From contig LVWL01000018.1 in assembly GCA_002092835.1 (NCBI GenBank), positions 372,001 to 436,000 of the forward strand: DNA of 64,000 nucleotides, written 5' to 3'. The notes under the pieces are model-generated. The model saw only the letters and a list, made by a program, of their open reading frames with translations. It ran no database searches and was not told where the DNA came from. Origin of the DNA: Campylobacter concisus. GTDB taxonomy: Bacteria; Campylobacterota; Campylobacteria; Campylobacterales; Campylobacteraceae. Positions 56,483-64,000 of the stretch are shown here, in pieces (position 1 is the stretch's first letter; each line of letters opens with the position of its first letter). The position numbers and the translations under genes were made by a program.

Positions 56483-58204
56483 TTATTCCTTTGAAATTTC
56501 TAAAAACTCATCTACTAGCTTTTTAACCTCGTTTATACCGATCTGCCAGAAATTTTTATCATCGATATCAAAGCCAAATTTACCAACAAGCTCCCTTGGG
56601 CTAAGGCTGCCACCAAGGCTTAAAAACTCGGTGTAAATTTCTACAAAATTTTTGCATTTGCCGCTTTTGTAAAGTCCAAAAAGTGCAAGCACTAGAAGCT
56701 GCGCGTAAGAGTAGGCATAGCAGTAAAACGGCGTGTGGATGAAGTGCGGGATGTAGCTCCACCAAATTTTGTAGTAGTCATTTAGCGTTACACTTTTACC
56801 AAACATCTTTTTACTTTCTTTTAGCCAAATTTTATTTAGCTCATCTAAACTGATCTCGCCCTCATGTGCGTGTACAGCTCGCTCAAAAGTGGTGAAATTT
56901 ATCTGGCGGTAAAGCGTGGCAAATATATCCTCGATCTTTCCAGCGAGTAGTGAAATTTTCTCTTTTTTGCTAAGGCCGTCTTTTATGTGGTCAAAAACTA
57001 GCATCTCGCAAAAGACTGAAGCCGTCTCGGCTGTGGTTAGTGGCGTGTCTGAGTTTAGGTAGCTTACGCTATATGAGAGCTTTTGATGCACGGCGTGACC
57101 AAGCTCGTGAGCTAGTGTAAATAGATCGCGTCTTTGGTTTGTGTGATTTAGCAAAACATAAGGATGCGTGTCGCTTGATCCTGAGTGAGAAAATGCCCCG
57201 CCTCGCTTGTTTGGCGCTGGATAAACGTCGATCCAACCGTCACTAAAGGCACTTTTAGCGATTTCGCCAAACTTGCTTGAGAAATTTGAAAATGCTTTTA
57301 AAACTATCTTTTTGCACTCATCAAATTTATACTCGCCCTCGCTGCTAAGAGGCGCGTATCTATCGTAGTCATAAAGCTTTTTAAGGCCTAAAATTTCTCT
57401 TTTTCGCTCGTAAAATTTAGAGACTAGGTCAAAATTTTTCTCAGTTACGGCAATGAGCGAATCAACGCTTTTTTTGGTGATTTGATTTTCAAGGTGTCTT
57501 GGCTCTTCAGGAAACTTGAAATTTCGCAGCTCGTAGCTCGTTTTTAGATCGGTTTTTATCATATTATATATATAGCCAAGAAGGTGCTGGTGTTTGCTAA
57601 GCTCATTTGAAAGGCTTTTGGCGGCTAGTTTTCGCACGTTTTGATCGTTATCATGAAGCTTAGCTAAAATTTCCTCTTCGCTTAAAAGCTCGCCTTTAAA
57701 TTTAAACCTCATCTTGCTCATACTCTCATCAAAAAGCCTTGAAAAGCCCTCAGCCCCAGTGCTTGCAGTGCGAAGTAAGACTCTTTCTTCGGCAACGCTT
57801 AGTTGGTGTGGTTTTGCTTTAGCGAGATTGCTTAGATAGTAGCCATATTTTTTAGAGCTTTTGATAATTTCTTCTTGTTTTTTAGGGCTAAACTCATTAA
57901 ATTTGATCTCAAAAAATATCAAATTTTCATTTGCTTTTGTTGCTATCTCATCGATCTTTGCGTAAAATGCACCCTTGCTTGTATCTTTGGCAAAATTTAA
58001 AAAAGCATAAGTCATTACTTTTGAAATTTTAGCTATCAAGCTTTCATATTCGCCAAATGCCTTTAAAAACTCATCTGTTTTTAAATTTTCATATTTTTCT
58101 AGGTATATATCTTTAAATTTTTTGCACTCTTTTTGTAAATTTCGTGCATTTTGCTCGCATTCTTTTTCATTTGTAAAAAGTGCTTTTAGATCCCAAACCT
58201 GCAT
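56483..58204 (-). CDS. pepF: oligoendopeptidase F (M3 family)
   Basis: A 573-residue cytoplasmic zinc peptidase that cuts oligopeptides. The zinc motif is HELGHAVHQ near residue 365, with the third ligand in TAETASVFCEML. The long N-terminal helical domain is typical. It starts 88 bases before the sstT end and is followed by the SspB-like gene after one base. Length matches the family. Confidence 0.95.
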   Translation of the reverse strand: MQVWDLKALFTNEKECEQNARNLQKECKKFKDIYLEKYENLKTDEFLKAFGEYESLIAKISKVMTYAFLNFAKDTSKGAFYAKIDEIATKANENLIFFEIKFNEFSPKKQEEIIKSSKKYGYYLSNLAKAKPHQLSVAEERVLLRTASTGAEGFSRLFDESMSKMRFKFKGELLSEEEILAKLHDNDQNVRKLAAKSLSNELSKHQHLLGYIYNMIKTDLKTSYELRNFKFPEEPRHLENQITKKSVDSLIAVTEKNFDLVSKFYERKREILGLKKLYDYDRYAPLSSEGEYKFDECKKIVLKAFSNFSSKFGEIAKSAFSDGWIDVYPAPNKRGGAFSHSGSSDTHPYVLLNHTNQRRDLFTLAHELGHAVHQKLSYSVSYLNSDTPLTTAETASVFCEMLVFDHIKDGLSKKEKISLLAGKIEDIFATLYRQINFTTFERAVHAHEGEISLDELNKIWLKESKKMFGKSVTLNDYYKIWWSYIPHFIHTPFYCYAYSYAQLLVLALFGLYKSGKCKNFVEIYTEFLSLGGSLSPRELVGKFGFDIDDKNFWQIGINEVKKLVDEFLEISKE

Positions 58205-58292
58205 AAATTTCCTTTTTAATTTTTGGGATATTTTACAAAAAAATGGATAAAAGTAAAATTTCAGCCAAAATTTAGCTGAAATTTTATGAATA

Positions 58293-59660
58293 TTAGTTTG
58301 AAGTTTCTGAAGCTACTGCTGTAAAAAGCACGTCTGATGAGCTATTTAGCGCAGTTTCAACTGAGTCTTGGATAACACCAATGGTAAAACCAACTGTTAC
58401 AAACTGCATTGCGATGTCATTACTGATACCAAAAAGACCGCACGCTAATGGCACTAGAAGCAAAGAGCCACCAGCTACACCAGAAGCGCCGCATGCTCCA
58501 AGTGCAGATATGAAGCAAAGAAGCAGCGCGTCACCAAATGTGACTGTTATAGATGGAATAGAATTTACCGCTGTGAGCGCTAGAATACTGATCGTAACTG
58601 CTGCTCCACCCATATTTATAGTAGCTCCAAGCGGGATCGAGATCGAATAAAGCTCTTCTTTTAGACCAAGCTTTTTGCAAAGCGCCATATTTACAGGGAT
58701 GTTTGCAGCTGAACTTCTTGTAAAAAATGCTGAAATAGCACTCTCTTTTAAGCAAATCATGACAAGTGGATAAGGATTTTTTCTAGTTAATACAAAAACC
58801 ATGGCTGGATAGATGATAAATGCGACAACAAGCATTGCTCCAACAAGAACTAAAATTAGTTTTAGATATCCTGCAAGTACTTCAAACCCAGTTTCATGAA
58901 TGCTGATAGTAACCATACCAAAGATGCCAAATGGAGCTAGTCTAATGATAAATTTAACAATATGAGTTACACCATCGCTTATGTCTTTAAATACTTTTTT
59001 GGTCTCAGCTGTGGAATTTCTAAGTGCTATACCACTGCCTACTGCCCAGGTAATGATGCCTATATAGTTGCCATTTGCAAGGGCGTTTATTGGATTTTCG
59101 ACCATTTTATAAATGAGATCTTTTAAAACATTGGTAATTCCTTGAGGCGCTGACATATCAGCACTTGCAAGACCTTTTAAAGAAAGCTCCACTGGGAATA
59201 AGAAACTAGCAACAACTGCAACAACGGCTGCTAAAAATGTACCAATTAGATAGAGTGTAATGATCTTTTGCATACCTTTTGTATGACCAAAATCTCTTAA
59301 AATGATGGATGTCGCTACTAAAACAAAGACAAGAATTGGTGCGATAGCTTTTAAAGCACCTTTGAATAAATCGCCTAAAACTGAAGCTGAAGCAGCGATA
59401 GAATCGGCTGAGCTAGCTTTTTCTTTGGCTTCATTTAGCTGCTTGGCTTCATCCTGACTAAGGCGAGTTTTTATAACTTCATCTACGCTCAAACCACTCT
59501 CGTTTTGAATAGTTTGAATTTTAGCTGAAATATTGTTGTAAGGAGTTGCTTCGTAGTGTGTGTAAAAGCCAACTAGGGCACCTAGAATGATACCAACTAA
59601 AATTTGAACTATCAAATTTCCATCGGCGTATCTTCTTGCTATGTTTTTAAGCATATTCAT
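58293..59660 (-). CDS. sstT: sodium/serine-threonine symporter SstT, with a periplasmic insertion
   Basis: A 455-residue DAACS-family carrier importing serine and threonine with sodium. Helix 1 ([18 protein letters not shown]) is followed at about residues 38-88 by a charged insertion ([20 protein letters not shown]) not found in E. coli SstT, before [19 protein letters not shown]. The serine-rich and [19 protein letters not shown] re-entrant motifs of the family are intact. Serine is a main carbon source for Campylobacter. It faces away from metK. Confidence 0.93.
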   Translation of the reverse strand: MNMLKNIARRYADGNLIVQILVGIILGALVGFYTHYEATPYNNISAKIQTIQNESGLSVDEVIKTRLSQDEAKQLNEAKEKASSADSIAASASVLGDLFKGALKAIAPILVFVLVATSIILRDFGHTKGMQKIITLYLIGTFLAAVVAVVASFLFPVELSLKGLASADMSAPQGITNVLKDLIYKMVENPINALANGNYIGIITWAVGSGIALRNSTAETKKVFKDISDGVTHIVKFIIRLAPFGIFGMVTISIHETGFEVLAGYLKLILVLVGAMLVVAFIIYPAMVFVLTRKNPYPLVMICLKESAISAFFTRSSAANIPVNMALCKKLGLKEELYSISIPLGATINMGGAAVTISILALTAVNSIPSITVTFGDALLLCFISALGACGASGVAGGSLLLVPLACGLFGISNDIAMQFVTVGFTIGVIQDSVETALNSSSDVLFTAVASETSN

Positions 59661-59797
59661 TTGACACCTTAATAAATTAGTTTTTTGTTGATTTTAGCTA
59701 AACAATTTTTAAATATAAAGAATTTGATAAAGATTAATTAGCTTTTTAAATAGATTTGTTACAATTGCACAAAATTTTAGTTAATAAAAGGATAAAA

Positions 59798-61003
59798 ATG
59801 TATCTATTTACCTCTGAAGTTGTAAGTCCAGGTCATCCAGATAAATGTGCTGATATAATCGCTGATAGCATAGTGGATACTATTTTAACACAAGATCCAA
59901 ATGGTCGTGTTGCAAGCGAAGTTTTTGTGGCTGGAAAAAACATAGTAATAGGTGGAGAGATAAACTCAAAGGTAAAACTCTCATATAAGGACTACGAAAA
60001 GATCGTAAAGGACGCTCTTGCACATATCGGATATGATGGAAAGAGTAATTTTACAAAAGAGCAGTGTTTGCACCCAGATGATATCGAGGTCAAAGTTTGT
60101 TTAAATCAACAAAGTCCAGATATAAATCAAGGTGTTGATCAAAGTAGTGGTGAGATAGGAGCAGGCGATCAAGGCATCATGTTTGGCTTTGCAAGCTGCG
60201 AAGCGAAAGAATTTATGCCAGCGGCTATAACTTACGCAAGAATGCTTTGCGATAAAGTTTATAAATTTGCAAAAGCAAACCCCGATAAACTTGGTGTTGA
60301 TATAAAAACACAAGTTACAATTGACTATGGTAGCAAAGACAACTTTGAAAACTGCAAACCGCAAAGTATCCACACTATCGTCGTCTCTGCTCCTTGCACG
60401 GAGAGTATGAAGATAGAAGAGCTTCGCGCTTTGATTCAAAATTTAATAGACGAAACTGGCCTTCCAAAAGAGCTATATAATAAAGAAAAAACGATCATTT
60501 ATATAAACCCAACAGGCAGATATGTAAACCACAGCTCACTTCACGACAGTGGTCTAACAGGCAGAAAACTAATCGTTGATAGCTTTGGTGGATATAGCCC
60601 GATAGGTGGTGGTGCTCAGTCAAGCAAGGACTACACAAAGGTTGATCGCAGCGGACTTTACGCAGCGCGCTGGATAGCTAAAAATATCGTAGCAGCTGGC
60701 CTTGCTAAAAAATGTATCGTTCAGATAAGCTACGCTATCGGCGTTGCAAAGCCAACTTCAGTTAGTGTTGATACCATGGGAACTCATGCAAATGGCGTAA
60801 ATGACGATATGCTTTCAAATTTTGTAAGCGAGCATTTTTCTCTAACACCTCGCTGGATTACAAATAAATTTGGTCTTGATAAGCCAAGCAAAGAGACATT
60901 TTTATACGCAAAAGTAGCTGCAAAAGGTCAAGTGGGAAATGCAAAATACCCTTGGGAGAAGCTTGATGCGGTTGATACCTTCAAGGCTTTACTGAAAAAA
61001 TAA
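59798..61003 (+). CDS. metK: S-adenosylmethionine synthetase
   Basis: A 401-residue enzyme making SAM from methionine and ATP. ATG 59798 is chosen for the family start MYLFTSEVVSPGHPDK; an upstream TTG would add fourteen residues. The ATP motif GAGDQGIMFG and the phosphate loop GGGAQSSKDYTKVDRS are present. A two-sided terminator lies between it and lnt. Confidence 0.98.
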   Translation: MYLFTSEVVSPGHPDKCADIIADSIVDTILTQDPNGRVASEVFVAGKNIVIGGEINSKVKLSYKDYEKIVKDALAHIGYDGKSNFTKEQCLHPDDIEVKVCLNQQSPDINQGVDQSSGEIGAGDQGIMFGFASCEAKEFMPAAITYARMLCDKVYKFAKANPDKLGVDIKTQVTIDYGSKDNFENCKPQSIHTIVVSAPCTESMKIEELRALIQNLIDETGLPKELYNKEKTIIYINPTGRYVNHSSLHDSGLTGRKLIVDSFGGYSPIGGGAQSSKDYTKVDRSGLYAARWIAKNIVAAGLAKKCIVQISYAIGVAKPTSVSVDTMGTHANGVNDDMLSNFVSEHFSLTPRWITNKFGLDKPSKETFLYAKVAAKGQVGNAKYPWEKLDAVDTFKALLKK

Positions 61004-61008
61004 TCAAA

Positions 61009-61036
61009 AAAGTGGCTTTATCTTAAAAGCCACTTT
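61009..61036 (+). terminator. two-sided terminator between metK and lnt
   Basis: AAAGTGGCTTT at 61009-61019 pairs perfectly with AAAGCCACTTT at 61026-61036. On the plus strand it is preceded by A6 and followed by TTT/AAATTTC; on the minus strand it is followed by a T6 run. It can end both convergent genes. Confidence 0.85.
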
Positions 61037-61045
61037 AAATTTCTT

Positions 61046-62341
61046 TTAAAACTCATCCCAAAATGCTTTTTTGGGCTTTATGATCTCGCTTTTTGAGCCA
61101 TTTACGCTGTGATAGACCGCTTTATTATATTTTGTAGCAAGGTGCTTTATAAGCACTCTTTGAAGTACAGGTTCACTACTTGGCACAAACCAGCCATTGT
61201 TTGTGATGGCCACGACCGCGTCAAATTCGCCCTTATAAAGCTCCTCTCTTGTTGCCTCGTAGCAGATAGCGTTTCTGATTTTAACTCCATCTATCTCATA
61301 GTCGCTAAAATTTTCAGCCTTTTTAAAGTCACTAGCTCCGCCAAAAAATAGCTTATTAACCGCATCTTGCATAAAATTTGGTAGAGGAATTTCTTCGCCA
61401 AAAGGGACTAAAAATTTCTTATCCATTCGCCTAAGATTGCCATCTTGAAACAAAAATGCAGAGTTGTAAATTTGCTTATTTTCATAGGCAAGTGCGCCAG
61501 CTACGATGGTTATCTTTTTTGAAAGCTCTTTTAGCTCATCAACAAGCAGTGGCTCATTTGTCATAAATAGTGGAAATGCACTCTCAGGAAGGACTATAAG
61601 GCGTTTTTGCCCAGCTATGGCGCTACTTATCATGTCTAAATTTTCATTTGTAAATTTCATACGTAAATTCTTATCCCAGCGTACTCTTTGAGCGACATCT
61701 GTGTTTATTAGTTCCACATCAAATGGCAGAGTTTTTGCCTCGCTACTTTTAAACTGCAAAGCGGCGATTAGGCAGATAAAAGCTAGGCCAAATTTTAAAA
61801 ATTTATTATTTAAGCTTAAAGAGATGGCTGCTAAAAATATAAATATAAGCCCTCTCGTGTTTGGCTCAAAAGGCCCCAAAACAAGCGTGGCTTCAAGGTT
61901 GAACCAGTTAAAGCCAAATGGGTGAACGTAGCTTACTAAAAATAGCAAAATGGCTCTTAGTGCTACAAAGCTTGGAAAAGAGGCCATCCAAAACATAAGG
62001 CCGTAAACAAGGGCCACAAATAGGATAACGAATGGTATAAGCCAGATCAGATCATAGTAGATAAAACTAAAGCTGATCCAATAAAACCATAAAATTCCAG
62101 TGAAAAATCCAGCTACAAAAAATCCAGCCCTGCTTAAATTTATGATGATGTAAATTCCAGTCAAAGTTAAAAACGGTGAGATGAAATTCAAGAGCGAATT
62201 TTCAAAGAAGCTTAAAAAAATGAAGTTAGAGAGCAAAAAAGCACCAACAAAGGCTTTTATTATAATTTTAGTGCTAAAATGTCCCTTTAAAAATCTTACA
62301 AATAAGGAAATCCATGCAAAACGCAGAATTTTTAACATCAC
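61046..62341 (-). CDS. lnt: apolipoprotein N-acyltransferase
   Basis: A 431-residue inner-membrane enzyme adding the third acyl chain to lipoproteins. Several N-terminal membrane helices (about residues 25-205) are followed by a nitrilase-like domain with the catalytic glutamate in VLPESAFP, the lysine in KKFLVPFGEE and the cysteine in AICYEATRE. The C-terminal helix found in E. coli Lnt is missing; the protein ends KKAFWDEF, and is shorter than the usual ~510. Its ATG at 62341 lies 28 bases inside the divergent yajC gene, and no good later start is present. Confidence 0.92.
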   Translation of the reverse strand: MMLKILRFAWISLFVRFLKGHFSTKIIIKAFVGAFLLSNFIFLSFFENSLLNFISPFLTLTGIYIIINLSRAGFFVAGFFTGILWFYWISFSFIYYDLIWLIPFVILFVALVYGLMFWMASFPSFVALRAILLFLVSYVHPFGFNWFNLEATLVLGPFEPNTRGLIFIFLAAISLSLNNKFLKFGLAFICLIAALQFKSSEAKTLPFDVELINTDVAQRVRWDKNLRMKFTNENLDMISSAIAGQKRLIVLPESAFPLFMTNEPLLVDELKELSKKITIVAGALAYENKQIYNSAFLFQDGNLRRMDKKFLVPFGEEIPLPNFMQDAVNKLFFGGASDFKKAENFSDYEIDGVKIRNAICYEATREELYKGEFDAVVAITNNGWFVPSSEPVLQRVLIKHLATKYNKAVYHSVNGSKSEIIKPKKAFWDEF

Positions 62342-62586
62342 TACTACCCCTTGTTGTGCTTTTCGCTATCTTTTACTTTTTGGTTATTAGACCTCAACAA
62401 AAGCAACAAAAAGCCCATGCAGCGATGCTTGCAGCTCTTGATAAAGGCGATAAGATAATAACTAATGGCGGACTTATATGCGAAGTGATTAAGGCCGAAA
62501 ATGATTTTATCAAAGTTAAACTTAACGATGATGTAATCGTTCGCATAGCACGCGAGTTTGTAGCTAAAAAGATCGAAGATAAATAA
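62314..62586 (+). CDS. yajC: preprotein translocase accessory protein YajC
   Basis: A 90-residue protein with one membrane helix (about residues 9-26, LVVLFAIFYFLVIRPQQK) and a small cytoplasmic domain (DKGDKIITNGGLICEV). It associates with SecDF. An AAGGAAA ribosome site precedes the ATG. The last base of its stop is the first of the secD start, so the two are coupled. Its first 28 bases overlap the lnt start on the other strand. Confidence 0.95.
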   Translation: MQNAEFLTSLLPLVVLFAIFYFLVIRPQQKQQKAHAAMLAALDKGDKIITNGGLICEVIKAENDFIKVKLNDDVIVRIAREFVAKKIEDK

Positions 62587-64000
62587 TGCGTAACGCAAGA
62601 GTCACATATAGGCTAATTATCTTAATATTGGCTTTGATTTTTGGTTTTGGCTTTTCGGTGCCATCTTTTTTTCAAACACAAAGCGGAGCTAAAATTTCAC
62701 TTGGTCTTGATCTTCAAGGTGGCCTTCATATGCTACTTGGTGTTGAAACGAGCGAAGCTATTCACTCAAAAATAAAATCAATAGCTGGAAGTATAAATTA
62801 TTATGCTAAAAAAGAAGATGTGTTAATTGATAAATTTAAGATTAAAGAAGAGAACATTGACTTTACTCTTCTTGATAGCGACGAAGCTCCAAAAGTAGAT
62901 AAAGCACTGGCTGAGATAAAGGGGCTTGATATCAAAAAAGATGGTTTAAATTACAGCATATCTTTAACCGAACAAGAAAGAACGGATACGATCGAGTATG
63001 CGATCTCGCAAGCTGTTGAAACTATTAGAAATAGGCTTGATCAGTTTGGCCTAGCTGAGCCAACTGTTGCCAGACAAGGCAAAGACAATATCCTAGTTGA
63101 GCTTCCTGGTATAAAGACTGAAGAGGATGAGCAAAGAGCAAGAGATCTTATCGCAAAGGCTGCTCACTTACAGCTTATGGCAGTTGATGATAAAAGGCAA
63201 GATCAGGCCAATACAATGAGTGAGGCTGAAGCTGAGAGCTACGGCGACGTGATCTTTAAGGATGCTAAAAATGACCGCGTGAAATATGTCGTTAAAAATA
63301 TCCCAGTGCTTGACGGCTCTATGCTAACTGACGCAAAGGTTGCATTTTCTCAGCAAAATAACCTACCGATCATAAATTTTACACTAAATTCAGAAGGCGC
63401 TAGAATTTTTGGTGATTTTACTGGCGCAAATGTGGGTAAAAGGCTTGCTATTGTGCTTGATGGCAAGGTTTATTCAGCTCCAGTTATAAACGAAAGAATA
63501 GGTGGCGGCAGCGGCCAGATCAGCGGTGGTTTTACCCTTGATGAGGCTCACGATGTAGCGATCGCACTTAGAAGTGGTGCACTTTTAGCACCTGTGAAGA
63601 TGCTAGAAAAAAGAAGTGTTGGCCCATCTTTAGGCCAAGAGAGCATCAATCAAAGCATGGTTGCTCTTGCTGCTGGATCTATTTTAGTCGTGCTATTTAT
63701 GCTAGTTTATTATGGAATTTCTGGAATTTTTGCAAATATCGCACTAGTTGCGGATGTCGTTATATTAGTCGCTGTTATGGCACTTTTTGGAGCGACGCTT
63801 ACTCTGCCAGGTATGGCTGGTATCGTGCTAACTATCGGTATGGCGGTTGATGCAAACGTCATCATAAATGAACGTATCCGCGAGCTTTTGCGTGAAGGCG
63901 TGGCGATAAGAACAGCTGTTCAAAAGGGTTATGAGCACGCCATGAGTGCGATCATTGACTCAAACTTAACTACCATTATCACAGTTGCGGTGCTTTACGC
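62586..64000 (+). CDS. secD: protein translocase subunit SecD, cut by the window end
   Basis: At least 471 residues of SecD, which uses the proton gradient to help pull proteins out of the Sec channel. ATG 62586 overlaps the yajC stop. Residues about 8-27 form helix 1. The periplasmic part holds LGLDLQGGLHMLLGV and the P1 domain. The membrane part begins near residue 360 with the GMAVDANVIINERIRE motif near 425. The frame is open to the right edge, where the last helices are missing. secF is expected next. Confidence 0.95.
   Translation, partial: MRNARVTYRLIILILALIFGFGFSVPSFFQTQSGAKISLGLDLQGGLHMLLGVETSEAIHSKIKSIAGSINYYAKKEDVLIDKFKIKEENIDFTLLDSDEAPKVDKALAEIKGLDIKKDGLNYSISLTEQERTDTIEYAISQAVETIRNRLDQFGLAEPTVARQGKDNILVELPGIKTEEDEQRARDLIAKAAHLQLMAVDDKRQDQANTMSEAEAESYGDVIFKDAKNDRVKYVVKNIPVLDGSMLTDAKVAFSQQNNLPIINFTLNSEGARIFGDFTGANVGKRLAIVLDGKVYSAPVINERIGGGSGQISGGFTLDEAHDVAIALRSGALLAPVKMLEKRSVGPSLGQESINQSMVALAAGSILVVLFMLVYYGISGIFANIALVADVVILVAVMALFGATLTLPGMAGIVLTIGMAVDANVIINERIRELLREGVAIRTAVQKGYEHAMSAIIDSNLTTIITVAVLY

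Overview
The window looks like chromosome of a Campylobacter species of the C. concisus type. The DNA is AT-rich, the genes are densely packed, and the proteins are typical of Campylobacterota: a CcsBA fusion, a MOMP-type porin, SCO1 and PCuAC copper chaperones, Pgp2/Csd6, and flgBC-fliE next to ftsI. The genus is inferred from remembered family features, not from a search. I see no prophage, insertion sequence or CRISPR array.

Layout: 1-1642 holds the end of an unknown gene and a convergent copper-delivery operon (PCuAC, small lipoprotein, SCO1). 1780-4826 is an envelope operon (LD-carboxypeptidase, small protein, alanine racemase, two small exported proteins). 5065-11419 holds htpX, two small genes, rsmG and ribA facing away from hemB, argF, a conserved small gene and hemN. 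11536-20585 is the most distinctive block: a type I secretion system with a LapG-like periplasmic protease and a LapD-like receptor, an unknown protein and a LuxR-type regulator. This is the kit that controls a large surface adhesin in pseudomonads, but no adhesin gene is in the window. 21282-38898 is the translation/transcription core: four tRNAs, tuf, rpmG, tRNA-Trp, secE, nusG, rplKAJL, rpoBC, a DoxX protein, rpsL, rpsG, fusA and tRNA-Arg. 39295-47807 holds a rhodanese, a Dps protein, a sigma-28 type gene, a lipoprotein, the major porin, a cytochrome c with the CcsBA heme ligation protein, and two unknown membrane proteins. 47920-58204 on the minus strand carries ftsI, fliE, flgC, flgB, a TlpA-like lipoprotein, smpB, ispE, csrA, truB, a UvrD-type helicase, an SspB-like gene and pepF. 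58293-64000 has sstT, metK, lnt, yajC and the start of secD.

Six genes carry apparent small indels: rsmG, lapG, rpoB, dps, ftsI and smpB. Because rpoB and ftsI are essential, most of these are probably errors in the sequence rather than real lesions. In each case the intact protein can be rebuilt by adding or removing one or two bases, and I list the rebuilt gene limits. The lapG case is less clear, because its shift lies directly behind a terminator-shaped hairpin inside the signal peptide region.
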